From Boseongicola sp. (GTDB taxonomy: Bacteria > Pseudomonadota > Alphaproteobacteria > Rhodobacterales > Rhodobacteraceae): a stretch of DNA of 64,000 bases. Numbering within the stretch: position 1 is the stretch's first letter; the number at the start of each line of letters is the position of its first letter. The DNA is taken from NCBI GenBank assembly GCA_014075275.1, contig CP046179.1:173501-237500 (forward strand). The letters are read 5' to 3'. Below, in pieces: positions 34,983-44,468 of this stretch. The notes beneath the pieces are model-generated. The model searched no databases, was not told the origin of the DNA, and saw nothing but the letters and a program-made list of their open reading frames with translations. Both the position numbers and the translations under genes were made by a program.

Positions 34983-35437
34983 TGCAGCTTCAGGGGTCAT
35001 GTCATTGCGGGGCGGTGCAGTTTGAAGTGGACGCACCGCATCCGGTGCCGTTCAACCTGTGTTACTGCTCGATCTGCCGGAAGACGGCGGGCGGTGGTGG
35101 CTATGCGATTAATGTCGGTGCCAAGGCCAATTCGCTGGAGGTTTCGGGACGCGAGCACATGCGCACGTACGCCTCGAGCGAGAATATGGAACGGACGTTT
35201 TGCGGCAATTGCGGAAGCGCGCTTTGGGCGTATTCGCCGAAGTGGCCCGAGTTGCTGCATCCCCATGCCTCGGCGATTGACACTGAAATACCAGCCGCGC
35301 CGGAACGGACGCATCTGATGTTGGGCTCTCGCGCCGCTTGGGCCGAACCGATAATTGGCGAAAACGACAAGACCTTTGACGCCTATCCGGACGAAAGTCT
35401 GCAGGCATGGCACGAGCGAATGGGAATGGTCTCATGA
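34982..35437 (+). CDS. GFA-domain (glutathione-dependent formaldehyde-activating) protein
   Basis: The 151-residue zinc-binding GFA/CENP-V-type protein has cysteine sets GSCHCGAV, CYCSICRK and FCGNCGSAL. Members have been linked to glutathione-formaldehyde adducts, but many are functionally unassigned. It is wedged between two ABC permease genes with overlapping stop/start codons on both sides, so it is certainly part of that operon. A second GFA gene lies at 44064. Confidence 0.85.
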   Translation: MQLQGSCHCGAVQFEVDAPHPVPFNLCYCSICRKTAGGGGYAINVGAKANSLEVSGREHMRTYASSENMERTFCGNCGSALWAYSPKWPELLHPHASAIDTEIPAAPERTHLMLGSRAAWAEPIIGENDKTFDAYPDESLQAWHERMGMVS

Positions 35438-36396
35438 CCGACAGCACAGCAAGTAATGCCAAGCCGGTGGCGGCCAAAGACGTCGGGCGCATCGCGCGGT
35501 TTCTGGACAGCGATTTCTTCTGGAAGTTCAAGCGGTCTCCGGTGGCTATGGTCAGCTTTGCCGTCACGGTTGTTCTGGTTATGGCAGCGGTGTGCGCGCC
35601 GTTGATCGCGCCATATGACCCGTTTGATCCTGCCAGTCTGAACCTGATGAACGGCTTCAGCGCGCCGGGTGTTCCAAATGCCTTTACGGGCGAGGAGTTC
35701 TGGCTGGGCACCGATGATCAGGGACGCGATGTGTTTTCGACCATTCTGTATGGGATGCGGATTTCGCTGTTTGTAGGTTTTGCCGCTGTTGCTTTCGCTA
35801 TGGTTCTGGGAGTCACGCTGGGTTTGATTGCCGGGTATCTGGGCGGCTGGACTGAAACGATCATTATGCGGGTGGCGGATGTTCAACTGACGTTCCCGGC
35901 CATTCTGGTTGCGATGCTGATCTTTGGGGTCGCCAAGGGCTTCACGCCTGTTGAATACCGCGATCAGATGGCGATCTGGGTGTTGATCATTGCGATCGGG
36001 TTGAGTGACTGGGTGCAATTTGCGCGCGTGGTGCGTGGGGCCACATTGGTTGAGCGGAACAAGGAATATGTGCAGGCGGCCAGGTTGATCGGGCGCACGT
36101 CGCCCGCGATCATGCTGCGGCACATCTTGCCGAATGTACTTTCACCGGTTCTGGTGATCGCAACGATTTCTCTGGCTTTGGCGATCATTGCCGAGGCGAC
36201 ACTGAGCTTTCTGGGCGTCGGCGCGCCGCCGACGCAGCCGTCGCTGGGCACATTGATCCGCATCGGGCAGGGCTTCCTGTTCTCTGGCGAATGGTGGATC
36301 CTGTTCTTCCCTGCGATGACGCTTCTGGCGTTGGCGCTTTCTGTAAATCTTTTGGGGGATTGGTTGCGGGATGCGCTGAACCCAAGGCTGAAATAA
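35434..36396 (+). CDS. ABC transporter permease, oligopeptide/dipeptide type (DppC/OppC-like)
   Basis: The 320-residue protein has an N-terminal cytoplasmic arm, a first span, the signature FWLGTDDQGRDVFSTILYGM, and the EAA loop EYVQAARLIGRTSPAIMLRH. It ends with the usual SVNLLGDWLRDALNPRLK. The ATG overlaps the GFA stop (ATGA). It is the second permease of the transporter; its ATPases are at 38961 and 39941. Confidence 0.92.
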   Translation: MTDSTASNAKPVAAKDVGRIARFLDSDFFWKFKRSPVAMVSFAVTVVLVMAAVCAPLIAPYDPFDPASLNLMNGFSAPGVPNAFTGEEFWLGTDDQGRDVFSTILYGMRISLFVGFAAVAFAMVLGVTLGLIAGYLGGWTETIIMRVADVQLTFPAILVAMLIFGVAKGFTPVEYRDQMAIWVLIIAIGLSDWVQFARVVRGATLVERNKEYVQAARLIGRTSPAIMLRHILPNVLSPVLVIATISLALAIIAEATLSFLGVGAPPTQPSLGTLIRIGQGFLFSGEWWILFFPAMTLLALALSVNLLGDWLRDALNPRLK

Positions 36397-36408
36397 GGAA
36401 ATACTAAA

Positions 36409-37110
36409 ATGAGTAAACCTGTCGCGATGATCGTGGGCGGAGGCAGCGGCATTGGTGCTGACGCTGCGCGCAAGCTGGCTGACGAAGGCTTTGACGTGGC
36501 GATCCTGTCGTCCTCGGGCAAGGGTGAGGCGCTGGGCAACAAACTTGGCGGGCTTGGATTTACCGGCTCGAACCTGGTTGTTGCGGATCTGGAAGCCTTT
36601 GTCGCCGCAACGATGGAGCGGTTTGGACGGATCGACAGTGTTATCAGCTGCGCCGGTCACGGGCCGAAAGGGCCGGTGGAAGAGATCAGCGATGACGACT
36701 GGCATCTGGGGATGGACTATTATTTCCTGAATGTGGTGCGGATCGCGCGGCTGGTCTTGCCGATCATGCAGACACAGGGGTCAGGATCGTTTGTGAACAT
36801 ATCGACATTTGCGGTGTTCGAACCTGATCCGGACTTTCCGACATCTGCGGTGTTCCGGGCTGGATTGGCTGGTTATGCCAAGCTGTTTTCGGACAAATTT
36901 GCGGCGGACGGCATACGTATGAACAACGTGTTGCCGGGGTTCATCAACAGCTTGCCCGAGAAAGAGGATCGCGTGGCGCGCATCCCTGCGGGGCGCTATG
37001 CGCGGGTTGAGGAACTGTCAGAGGCGGTTGCCTTTCTGGCCTCGGACAAATCCAGCTATATCACCGGACAGAACCTGCGGGTTGATGGCGGGCTTACACG
37101 CTCGGTTTAG
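36409..37110 (+). CDS. Short-chain dehydrogenase-like protein lacking the canonical active site
   Basis: The 233-residue Rossmann protein has the SDR cofactor motif [18 protein letters not shown] and the C-terminal [10 protein letters not shown]. In the place of the catalytic YxxxK the sequence reads SAVFR (in [16 protein letters not shown]), so both the tyrosine and the lysine are substituted. It may bind nucleotide without standard dehydrogenase activity or use other residues. It follows the permease by 12 bases and overlaps the convergent SDR by 4. Confidence 0.75.
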   Translation: MSKPVAMIVGGGSGIGADAARKLADEGFDVAILSSSGKGEALGNKLGGLGFTGSNLVVADLEAFVAATMERFGRIDSVISCAGHGPKGPVEEISDDDWHLGMDYYFLNVVRIARLVLPIMQTQGSGSFVNISTFAVFEPDPDFPTSAVFRAGLAGYAKLFSDKFAADGIRMNNVLPGFINSLPEKEDRVARIPAGRYARVEELSEAVAFLASDKSSYITGQNLRVDGGLTRSV

Positions 37111-37859
37111 ATCGAGCCAGCTTCAACCATATAATTGTTTGCCGAGCACATGGCCGCGTCGTCAGAGGCGAGGAACAGCACCATGCGGGCGACATAGACC
37201 GGGTCGATCAGATCGGGCAGGCATTGGCGTGCGCGGTGCGACTCTAGCGCTTCTGGCGTCGCCCAAAGCTCTTTCTGGCGATCGGTCATGATCCAGCCCG
37301 GCACCACGGTATTTACCCGAATGCGGTGGTCACCCAGATCGCGGGCCATGGTTCGCGTAAGGCCATGAACGGCGGCTTTGGCCGTTGTATAGGCCGGGAA
37401 GCCACCGCCAGCTTCCCACCACGAGTTTGATCCCATGTTGATGATCGAACCGCCGCCGTTTTCGATCATGCCGGGCGCGATTGCCTGGATGGCAAAGAAC
37501 ATGTGGCGAATGTTGGTGGCCTGACGTTCATCCCAGTATTCCGGGGTCACGTCCTGCCAGTTATGACGATCATCGCGGGCGGCGTTGTTGACCAGCACAT
37601 GGGACGGGCCAAGTCTGTCGATTAGCTTGCCAAGGGCGGCGCGCATGGCGTCGATATCGCGAAGGTCGCAGATTTCGTAAGAAAGGCCGGGCGTTGCTTC
37701 TGTCAAGGCGGCACTGGCGCTTTCGTCAAGGTCCAGAAATCCAACTTTTGCACCTTGGGCCGCAAATGCGGTGACCATTTCAGCACCGATGCCCTGTGCG
37801 CCGCCTGAGATGATGACGGTTTTGTCTTTGAGGCTTGGGTAAATCGCGAAATCGGGCAT
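37107..37859 (-). CDS. Short-chain dehydrogenase/reductase
   Basis: The 250-residue canonical SDR has [12 protein letters not shown] (cofactor), NNAA, the catalytic serine in INMGSNSWW, Tyr and Lys in YTTAK, and PGWIMTD. A sugar or alcohol dehydrogenase role is likely but the substrate is unknown. It is convergent with the preceding degenerate SDR, with a 4-base overlap. Confidence 0.85.
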   Translation of the reverse strand: MPDFAIYPSLKDKTVIISGGAQGIGAEMVTAFAAQGAKVGFLDLDESASAALTEATPGLSYEICDLRDIDAMRAALGKLIDRLGPSHVLVNNAARDDRHNWQDVTPEYWDERQATNIRHMFFAIQAIAPGMIENGGGSIINMGSNSWWEAGGGFPAYTTAKAAVHGLTRTMARDLGDHRIRVNTVVPGWIMTDRQKELWATPEALESHRARQCLPDLIDPVYVARMVLFLASDDAAMCSANNYMVEAGSI

Positions 37860-37943
37860 AGGAAAATCAACCTCGAAGGGAAAAATTTGAACGGAAGGAA
37901 ACCCTATTTAACGCTGTGGATATGGGCAATAGGTGGCGTGTGA

Positions 37944-38444
37944 TCAGGTCGCGGTGCTGCTGCCTGACACATCCACCAGTTCATCCACGAACAGGCTGAG
38001 CAGTTGTAATCGGCCGCTGACACCTGCTTTGCGGTAAACCGCGGCGCTGTGGGCTTTTATTGTGCCTTCGGCACTGCCGCGTGCGGCAGCGATTTCGGCG
38101 ATGGACAGGCCCTTGATGGCCAGAATGGCAACATCGCGTTCCGAGGCTGTCAGGCCCCAGTCTTCGAAGTGATCTTCCATCAGTTTGGTGAACTCGCCCG
38201 AGGCGGCACGAACCTGATCTGTCAGACGTTTGTTGCGGTGCATGACCCGTGAGATTTCGCGCCCTGTCACCAGAACACCGATCAATAAGGCGGCGGCGAT
38301 GAAGTATTCAAAAGTGTTAAGGTTGCGAATGCCGGTTCCGCCTTCAAGGCCCAGAAAATCAAGCACGGCGTCGAGCACAAAGAAAATGGCACAGAATAAC
38401 TGCAGGGCGAACAGGGCCCATAGGGTAGAGGCGCGGCCGGTCAT
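37944..38444 (-). CDS. Membrane-anchored LuxR-type regulator
   Basis: The 166-residue protein has two predicted membrane segments at about 9-30 and 46-62. A LuxR/FixJ-type helix-turn-helix follows at about 96-155 (LTASERDVAILAIKGLSIAE, then GTIKAHSAAVYRKAGV). Small membrane-bound LuxR proteins are common in Rhodobacteraceae and probably sense envelope state. It follows the PepSY-like gene after 24 bases on the same strand. Confidence 0.75.
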   Translation of the reverse strand: MTGRASTLWALFALQLFCAIFFVLDAVLDFLGLEGGTGIRNLNTFEYFIAAALLIGVLVTGREISRVMHRNKRLTDQVRAASGEFTKLMEDHFEDWGLTASERDVAILAIKGLSIAEIAAARGSAEGTIKAHSAAVYRKAGVSGRLQLLSLFVDELVDVSGSSTAT

Positions 38445-38468
38445 GCCAGCCGCGCCCGCTGAAATTTA

Positions 38469-38774
38469 TCACTCGTCGTCGTCTTCACCGTCGTCATCAT
38501 CATCGCCGTCTTCGGCCTCGATCTCGACCACGGTGCCAGTGTCGCTGGCAATGGTCACTTCGTATTCCTGGCCGTCCATCAGGTATTCTACTTCGATCTC
38601 GCCGTCTTCGGCTTCGATCTCAGTTACCGTATAGCCTTGAGCTTCGAACTTGGCACGAATTTCCTCGAGGTCGGTACCAAGCGTGTCGCCGACGCTGAAA
38701 TTTGCGAAGGCCGCAGCCGGGATAAGAACCGTAAGAGCTGCAGCCGAGATCATTGGGAAGGGATTGCGTGTCAT
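38469..38774 (-). CDS. PepSY-like exported acidic protein
   Basis: The 101-residue protein has a signal peptide ending PAAAFA. A PepSY-like beta-hairpin region follows (IRAKFEAQGYTVTEIEAEDG, then YEVTIASDTGTVVEIE), and then a tail of almost pure Asp/Glu. The acidic tail could bind divalent metals. AAGGAA lies before ATG 38774. It shares an operon with the membrane LuxR regulator, suggesting a small sensory unit. Confidence 0.7.
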   Translation of the reverse strand: MTRNPFPMISAAALTVLIPAAAFANFSVGDTLGTDLEEIRAKFEAQGYTVTEIEAEDGEIEVEYLMDGQEYEVTIASDTGTVVEIEAEDGDDDDDGEDDDE

Positions 38775-38960
38775 GTCAGTTTTCCTTTGCAAGTTATGGG
38801 TCGCTTTGGTGCGATGAGTGGCAGATCGGGGCAGGCCCTCGGTATCGCCATGGCACTTGGGATTATCTTTGCGCCTCTCAGACCAAGGTTTAGGGCAGTG
38901 ATTGCTTGCTCTTGGGGCTAAGAGACGTCCATAAAGGCCAGAAATCTGAAGGAGAATGCC

Positions 38961-39944
38961 TTGTCCGACCCTGTCCTTTCAGTGCGGAACCTTGTCGTTG
39001 AAATTCCGACCCGCACTGCGGTCGTGAAACCGGTCGACAATGTTAGCTACGATATCGCTGCGGGTGAAATTCTTGGGGTTGTTGGTGAAAGTGGCGCGGG
39101 CAAGTCAATGACTGGCAACGCGGTGATTGGATTGCTGGACAGACCAGCCCGGATTGCAGGTGGTGAGGTTCTTCTGAAAGGCCAGCGCATTGACCAGCTT
39201 GGGCGCGAGGACATGCGCAAGGTACGCGGCAAAGAGATCGGGATGGTCTTTCAGGATCCGCTGACGTCGCTCAATCCGCTTTTGCAGATCGGGGACCAAC
39301 TGACCGAGACCATGCTGGCCCATCTGGATATTTCAGAATCCGAAGCCCGCAAGCGCGCGGTTGCTTCTCTGGAAGAGGTGGGCATACCTGCCGCCGCCAG
39401 CCGGATCGACAGCTATCCACATGAGTTTTCAGGCGGTATGCGTCAGCGTGTAGTGATTGCCCTTGCTCTATGCGCCGAACCGTCGCTGATCATCGCCGAC
39501 GAACCAACGACGGCGCTGGATGTATCGGTGCAGGCGCAGATCATTGCCTTGTTGAAGCGGCTTTGTCGCGAGCGCGGGACTGCTGTGATGCTGGTGACCC
39601 ATGATATGGGCGTGATTGCCGAAGCGGCTGACCGGGTTGCGGTGATGTATGCAGGTCGTCTGGCCGAATTGGGTCCGGTGCGCGATGTGGTTCAGGAGCC
39701 ACGCCATCCTTACACTGAAGGTCTGATGGGCTCGACGCCGCGCGCCTCACGCGGGCAGAGACGATTGCGCCAGATACCGGGGTCGATGCCCCGGTTGGGT
39801 AATCTGCCGGATGGCTGTGCGTTTCATCCCAGATGCCCCAAGGCTCAGGATAAATGCCGGGCCAACCCCTGGCCAAACCTGGATGCGGATGCGGGACGCG
39901 CGGCCTGCTGGTTCCCGGTTGAGCACAAGGAGATGGCAGAATGA
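38961..39944 (+). CDS. ABC transporter ATP-binding protein, DppD/OppD-like
   Basis: The 327-residue ATPase has Walker A GESGAGKS, Q-loop FQDPLTSLNPLL, signature SGGMRQR and Walker B LIIADEPTTALDV. The C-terminal peptide-transporter extension has the cysteine-rich HPRCPKAQDKCRANPW, which may hold an iron-sulfur cluster. The start is TTG with AAGGAG 7 bases upstream. Its stop overlaps the next ATPase start. It serves the permeases at 34002 and 35434. Confidence 0.92.
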   Translation: MSDPVLSVRNLVVEIPTRTAVVKPVDNVSYDIAAGEILGVVGESGAGKSMTGNAVIGLLDRPARIAGGEVLLKGQRIDQLGREDMRKVRGKEIGMVFQDPLTSLNPLLQIGDQLTETMLAHLDISESEARKRAVASLEEVGIPAAASRIDSYPHEFSGGMRQRVVIALALCAEPSLIIADEPTTALDVSVQAQIIALLKRLCRERGTAVMLVTHDMGVIAEAADRVAVMYAGRLAELGPVRDVVQEPRHPYTEGLMGSTPRASRGQRRLRQIPGSMPRLGNLPDGCAFHPRCPKAQDKCRANPWPNLDADAGRAACWFPVEHKEMAE

Positions 39945-40942
39945 AATCGCTGGTATCGGTGCAAAACCTGACGCGGGTCTTTGATGTCTCCAAGCCTTGG
40001 CTGAACCGGATGATCGAGCGGCTGCCGAAATCGATGCTGACGGCGGTGAGCGATGTCAGTTTTGAGATCCCCGAACGTGAGGTCTATGCGTTGGTCGGCG
40101 AAAGCGGGTCCGGCAAGTCGACCATTGGCAAGATGGTGGTGGGGTTGCTGTCACCAAGCGAAGGTTTGGTTGAGGTCGAGGGCGTGGATCTGTCCCGGGA
40201 AACCGATGAAGACAAGATCGAGGCGGTCCGTTCGAACATCCAGATGATTTTTCAGGACCCCTTCGCCTCTCTTAACCCGCGCTGGAAGGTGCGCGATATT
40301 ATCGCCGAGCCGGTAGCCGCGAAGGGTGGCGAAACTGAGGGACTGGCCGAGCGGTTGCTGGAGCAGGTCGGTTTGGCGGCGGAAGATGCCGGAAAATTTC
40401 CGCATGAGTTTTCGGGCGGCCAGCGGCAGCGCATCTGTATTGCCCGCGCTTTGGCAAGTGAGCCAAAACTGATCGTCTGCGATGAACCGACATCGGCATT
40501 GGATGTATCGGTGCAGGCGCAGGTTCTGAACTTGATGAGCGATCTGAAGGACGAGTTCGGCCTTACCTATCTGTTCATCAGTCACGATTTGACGGTTGTG
40601 CAGCACATGGCCGACCGGATCGGGGTTTTGTATTTGGGCCGCCTTGTGGAAGAGGCGGATCCGACGACTTTGTTTAATCGCCCGGCGCATCCCTATTCGC
40701 AAATGCTGCTGGCGGCTGCACCGAAGATGGATGGTTTTGGGCGGGAAATACCACCGCCGCAGGGGGAAATTCCCGATCCGATTAATCCGCCGTCAGGCTG
40801 TGCATTTAATCCACGGTGTCCTCTCGCCACCGATATTTGTCGTCAGGAGCGGCCCGAGTTGCGGTCGATCGAAGGCGCGCGGGTGGCTTGCCATCGGGTT
40901 GAAGAGGCCCTGAAGGCCGTGCGCGAGGCCGAGACGGCTTAG
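39941..40942 (+). CDS. ABC transporter ATP-binding protein, DppF/OppF-like
   Basis: The 333-residue ATPase has Walker A GESGSGKST, Q-loop FQDPFASLNPRW, signature SGGQRQR and Walker B LIVCDEPTSALDV. The C-terminal oligopeptide-transporter domain (NPPSGCAFNPRCPLATDICR) is present. ATGA overlap with the upstream ATPase. The repeat array R2 lies just downstream. Confidence 0.92.
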   Translation: MKSLVSVQNLTRVFDVSKPWLNRMIERLPKSMLTAVSDVSFEIPEREVYALVGESGSGKSTIGKMVVGLLSPSEGLVEVEGVDLSRETDEDKIEAVRSNIQMIFQDPFASLNPRWKVRDIIAEPVAAKGGETEGLAERLLEQVGLAAEDAGKFPHEFSGGQRQRICIARALASEPKLIVCDEPTSALDVSVQAQVLNLMSDLKDEFGLTYLFISHDLTVVQHMADRIGVLYLGRLVEEADPTTLFNRPAHPYSQMLLAAAPKMDGFGREIPPPQGEIPDPINPPSGCAFNPRCPLATDICRQERPELRSIEGARVACHRVEEALKAVREAETA

Positions 40943-40959
40943 ACATAGTATTGGTTTCC

Positions 40960-41066
40960 CCTCGGCTGCGCCGAGGCGATCCGCGCGAAACTGGCGTTTC
41001 GCGGGAATTGGGGCGCTGCCCCCCGCGCTGACGCGCGTCCCCCGAAGTATTTTTGGACAGAAGAAG
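40960..41066 (+). repeat. Dispersed intergenic element, copy R2: four tandem hairpins plus conserved tail
   Basis: Hairpins follow one another: CCTCGGC-TGC-GCCGAGG, CGCGAAA-CTGGCG-TTTCGCG, GGGGC-GCT-GCCCC and a GCGC-TGAC-GCGC stem. The tail CCCCGAAGTATTTTTGGACA plus GAAGAAG comes next. It is the longest copy and sits between the transporter operon and the copA promoter. The hairpins may also end the transporter transcript. Confidence 0.8.
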
Positions 41067-41075
41067 CTGGATGCC

Positions 41076-41106
41076 TTGACCTTCCAGTCACTGGAACCCT
41101 TATGTC
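41076..41106 (+). promoter_or_regulatory. CueR-type copper-responsive promoter of copA
   Basis: A -35 box TTGACC (41076-41081) and a -10-like TATGTC (41101-41106) are separated by 19 bases, the overlong spacer of MerR-family promoters. The spacer holds the dyad CTTCCAG-TCA-CTGGAAC. This matches CueR operators. The cueR gene itself is the last gene of the same operon. Confidence 0.8.
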
Positions 41107-41133
41107 AACCATGAACTTGAGGGAAATGTTGCC

Positions 41134-43560
41134 GTGTCCAATCAAAACCCGTTGGAAATAGAAGTGCAGGGAATGACCTGTGCCAGCTGTGTGCGCCGTG
41201 TTGAGGCGGCTGCGCAGTCAGTTGCCGGGGTGCAGGCCGCGCGGGCCAATCTGGCGACCGGCGTCGTGTCGGTTGATGCAGGGGCAGAGTTGGGCAGCGA
41301 CGTGGCGGCGGCCTTACAAGCGGCCGGATATGCGCCGTCGTTGAAGCGTATGGAAGTTTCAGTTTCGGGGATGTCCTGCGCCTCTTGTGTCGGGCGTCTT
41401 GAGAAAGCCCTGCGCGAGGTGCCGGGGGTTATAGATGTCGCGGTCAATCTGGCCAATGCATCTGCGACTTTGCGTGTGTTGGAGAGCGTGGAATTCGGAT
41501 CGATTGAGGATGCGGCGCGCGGAGCGGGCTATCCTGTTGGGCCTTTGGGAAGTGCTTCTGATCGGCGCGCGCAGTTCATGGAAGAAACTGAGAAGTTGAC
41601 CCGGTCGCTGCGCTGGGCGGCGGTGCTGGTTTCGCCGGTGTTTCTGATCGAGATGGGCGGGCATCTGCTGCCGGCTGTGCATCATATGGTTGGTGAGTTC
41701 ATCGGGCATCAGAATTGGCAGCTGGTGCAATTCTTGCTGATTGGTCTGGCACTTTTGGGGCCGGGCCGGGATTTTTTCACCCGTGGTGCAAAGTCACTTT
41801 GGCGGGGTGCGCCGGATATGAATGCGTTGGTCGCCATCGGGGTGGGGGCGGCGTTTTTGTATTCCAGCGTTGTAACTTTTGCTCCTGGGGGTCTGCCTGA
41901 GGCCTCGCGGCAGGTTTATTTTGAGGCGGCGGGAGTGATTGTCCTGCTGATCCTACTTGGGCGCAGGCTGGAAGCAGGGGCCAAGCGACGCACGGGTGCC
42001 GCAGCGCGGGCTTTGCTAAAGTTGCGCCCCAATACGGCGTTGGTTCTGAGCGAGGCGGGCGATGTTGAGCGGCCGGTCGAGACTTTGGTTGTCGGCGACC
42101 GGGTGCGGGTGCGCCCCGGTGAGCGATTGGCGGTGGATGGAGTCGTGGTCGAGGGGGCGTCCCATGTGGATGAAAGCATGATGACCGGCGAGCCGGTGCC
42201 GGTGGCCAAGGCAATCGGTGATGCTGTGACGGGCGGCACGGTCAATGGGCCCGGATCCCTTGTGGTTGAGGCGCGCGCGGTGGGTCGCGATGCTGCGCTG
42301 GCTGGCATTGTGCGCATGGTGCGCGAAGCACAGGGTGCCAAGCTGCCCATTCAGGCATTGGTGGACAGGATCACAGCCTGGTTCGTACCAGCTGTCATGG
42401 TTGTGGCGGCGGTGACAATTGCCGTCTGGTTGCTGCTTGGGCAGGGTCTGGCGCTGGCATTGATTGCCGGGGTGTCGGTTTTGATCATTGCCTGTCCCTG
42501 TGCGCTGGGGTTGGCGACGCCAACATCGATCATGGTCGGAACCGGGCGGGCGGCCCAGATGGGGGTGCTGTTTCGGGCGTCTGACGGGTTGCAGGCGTTG
42601 CAAGCGGTAAACGTCGTCGCCTTTGACAAGACGGGAACCTTAACCGTCGGGCGGCCCGAAGTGACAGATGTTCTGTCCGTCGACGGGGTGAGCGAGGCAG
42701 AGATTTTGCAGTTGGCAGGAGCGGTCGAAGCTCATTCAGAGCACCCTCTGGCAAAGGCGATTTTGGACCGCGCCGGAGAGGTTACGCCTGCGACGGATTT
42801 CATGTCGGTCACCGGGCAGGGCGTTCAGGGGCTTGTTGACGGTGCGATTATACGGGTTGGAAACCGCGCAATGATGGATGCCCATGGGGTGGATGCAGAC
42901 CCCCTGGCGGCTGAAAGTGAGGCGCTGAGACGGGCGGGGAAAACCGTGTTCAATGTGGCGCGGGGGACGCAGCTTTTGGGAGCTCTTGCCGTGGCGGATC
43001 CCATACGTGAAGGCGCAGCAGAGATGGTGCGCGGATTGCAGAATAGCGGTTTGAAGGTGGCAATGATCAGCGGTGACAATGCTGCGACCGCAGGCGCGAT
43101 CGCGGCGGAACTGGCGATTGATATTGTCGTTGCAGATGCCACGCCTGCCCGCAAGGTTGCGGCACTGAAGGAATTGCAGGCCATGGGATCATTGGCTTTT
43201 GTCGGGGATGGGGTGAATGATGCTCCGGCCCTGGCTGCCGCTGATGTGGGTGTTGCGATCGGAACGGGCACGGATGTTGCGGCGGAGACGGCGGATGTGG
43301 TCTTGATGTCGGGTTCGCCAGCCGGCGTTGAACGCGCCATAGCCATCAGCCGGGCGACCATGCGCAATATTCGCCAGAACCTTGGGTGGGCGTTCGGCTA
43401 TAATCTGGTTTTGATCCCAGTGGCAGCCGGGGTGCTTTATCCGGTATTCGGGGTATTGCTGTCGCCAATGCTGGCGGCGGGGGCCATGGCGCTGTCAAGC
43501 GTTGCAGTGGTTACCAATGCGCTCAGGCTGCGGCGGTTTGGAACGGAGGCAGAAGAATGA
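41134..43560 (+). CDS. copA: Copper-exporting P1B-type ATPase
   Basis: The 808-residue protein has two N-terminal heavy-metal-binding domains (GMTCASC at about 13-19 and GMSCASC at about 79-85) and eight membrane spans. The intramembrane CPC motif is in [13 protein letters not shown], the phosphorylation motif is DKTGTLT and the hinge is [10 protein letters not shown]. It exports Cu(I) from the cytosol. The GTG start follows a CueR-type promoter. Its stop overlaps the start of cueR (ATGA). Confidence 0.95.
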   Translation: MSNQNPLEIEVQGMTCASCVRRVEAAAQSVAGVQAARANLATGVVSVDAGAELGSDVAAALQAAGYAPSLKRMEVSVSGMSCASCVGRLEKALREVPGVIDVAVNLANASATLRVLESVEFGSIEDAARGAGYPVGPLGSASDRRAQFMEETEKLTRSLRWAAVLVSPVFLIEMGGHLLPAVHHMVGEFIGHQNWQLVQFLLIGLALLGPGRDFFTRGAKSLWRGAPDMNALVAIGVGAAFLYSSVVTFAPGGLPEASRQVYFEAAGVIVLLILLGRRLEAGAKRRTGAAARALLKLRPNTALVLSEAGDVERPVETLVVGDRVRVRPGERLAVDGVVVEGASHVDESMMTGEPVPVAKAIGDAVTGGTVNGPGSLVVEARAVGRDAALAGIVRMVREAQGAKLPIQALVDRITAWFVPAVMVVAAVTIAVWLLLGQGLALALIAGVSVLIIACPCALGLATPTSIMVGTGRAAQMGVLFRASDGLQALQAVNVVAFDKTGTLTVGRPEVTDVLSVDGVSEAEILQLAGAVEAHSEHPLAKAILDRAGEVTPATDFMSVTGQGVQGLVDGAIIRVGNRAMMDAHGVDADPLAAESEALRRAGKTVFNVARGTQLLGALAVADPIREGAAEMVRGLQNSGLKVAMISGDNAATAGAIAAELAIDIVVADATPARKVAALKELQAMGSLAFVGDGVNDAPALAAADVGVAIGTGTDVAAETADVVLMSGSPAGVERAIAISRATMRNIRQNLGWAFGYNLVLIPVAAGVLYPVFGVLLSPMLAAGAMALSSVAVVTNALRLRRFGTEAEE

Positions 43561-43943
43561 ATATTGGCGAAGTTTCTGCGGCCTCGGGGCTGCCAGCAAA
43601 GACAATCCGATATTATGAGGACATTGACCTGGTGCGCGCCGGGCGTGGTGAAAATGGCTATCGGGAATTTTCCCAAAGCGATTTACACAAGCTCAGGTTT
43701 CTGGGTCGCGCGCGGGCCCTGGGGTTTTCGATAGAAGATTGTCGGGCATTATTGGCACTATATGAGGACGAGGGGCGGGCCAGTTCAGAAGTGCGGCGCA
43801 TAGCACGCAAGCATCTGGGCGAGATTGCAGACAAGATTGCAGCTTTGCAGTCCATGGAAGCGACATTGGGGCATCTTGTGGAGAACTGCGCGGGTGACGC
43901 GCGGCCCGATTGCCCGATTCTGCAGGATCTCGGGCGGGATTGA
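43557..43943 (+). CDS. cueR: Copper-responsive MerR-family regulator CueR
   Basis: The 128-residue protein has a MerR helix-turn-helix ([20 protein letters not shown]), a dimerisation helix, and Cys111 and Cys119 in CAGDARPDC, the two-cysteine C-x7-C pattern of monovalent copper/silver sensors. It is translationally coupled to copA and probably activates the promoter at 41076. Confidence 0.93.
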   Translation: MNIGEVSAASGLPAKTIRYYEDIDLVRAGRGENGYREFSQSDLHKLRFLGRARALGFSIEDCRALLALYEDEGRASSEVRRIARKHLGEIADKIAALQSMEATLGHLVENCAGDARPDCPILQDLGRD

Positions 43944-44024
43944 TCGGGTTTGATCAGACGGAATGCACCCTGACGGGCACATGCGTGGTTCTGGTGCGGG
44001 CTTTGCCCCGAATTGATTTTCTTG

Positions 44025-44058
44025 CCTCCGGCGGGAGTATTTTCGCCAGAAAGAAAGT
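44025..44058 (+). repeat. Dispersed intergenic element, copy R3 (short form)
   Basis: CCTCCGGCGGGAGTATTTTC followed by GCCAGAAAGAAAG, directly before the convergent GFA gene end. It belongs to the CCAGAAAGAAAG subtype shared with R6, and lacks the long GC hairpin array. Confidence 0.65.
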
Positions 44059-44063
44059 GCGAA

Positions 44064-44468
44064 TTAACCAGAGACTTTGGTAGTCAGATCGGGATGATCG
44101 CCGGGCGCTTTGGGCAGGTCATCCGACAGGTCATAGTAATCACCCTTGTCGGCACAGTAGATGTGACCTTTGAGTGTAAGTCCCGTTGGGCTGTTGATCG
44201 TGCCGGCGAAGATCGACAGGTTGGCACCGGGGCCGTCCCAGAAAAGGTTGGAGCCACAAGTTGGGCAAAATCCGCGTCGCGCGGTGTCGGATGCGTGAAA
44301 CCAGGTGGGGTCGCCTGTGATCACGATGTCGGATTTGGCAGCGCTGGTGGCGGCGACGTGAAAACCGCTGGTTTTGCGGCATTGCTCGCAATGGCAAGCG
44401 ATGACCGGTCGCAGCGGTCCTTTAATTTCATAGCGGATCGCGCCGCAGTTACAGCCACCGGTTGTCAT
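44064..44468 (-). CDS. GFA-domain protein (second copy in window)
   Basis: The 134-residue GFA/CENP-V zinc protein has GGCNCGAIRYEI, CHCEQCRKTSG and FCPTCGSNLFW. I chose ATG 44468 because the start overlaps the stop of the upstream membrane-protein gene by 4 bases and gives the normal family length. It is more divergent from the copy at 34982 than a recent duplicate would be. Confidence 0.85.
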   Translation of the reverse strand: MTTGGCNCGAIRYEIKGPLRPVIACHCEQCRKTSGFHVAATSAAKSDIVITGDPTWFHASDTARRGFCPTCGSNLFWDGPGANLSIFAGTINSPTGLTLKGHIYCADKGDYYDLSDDLPKAPGDHPDLTTKVSG

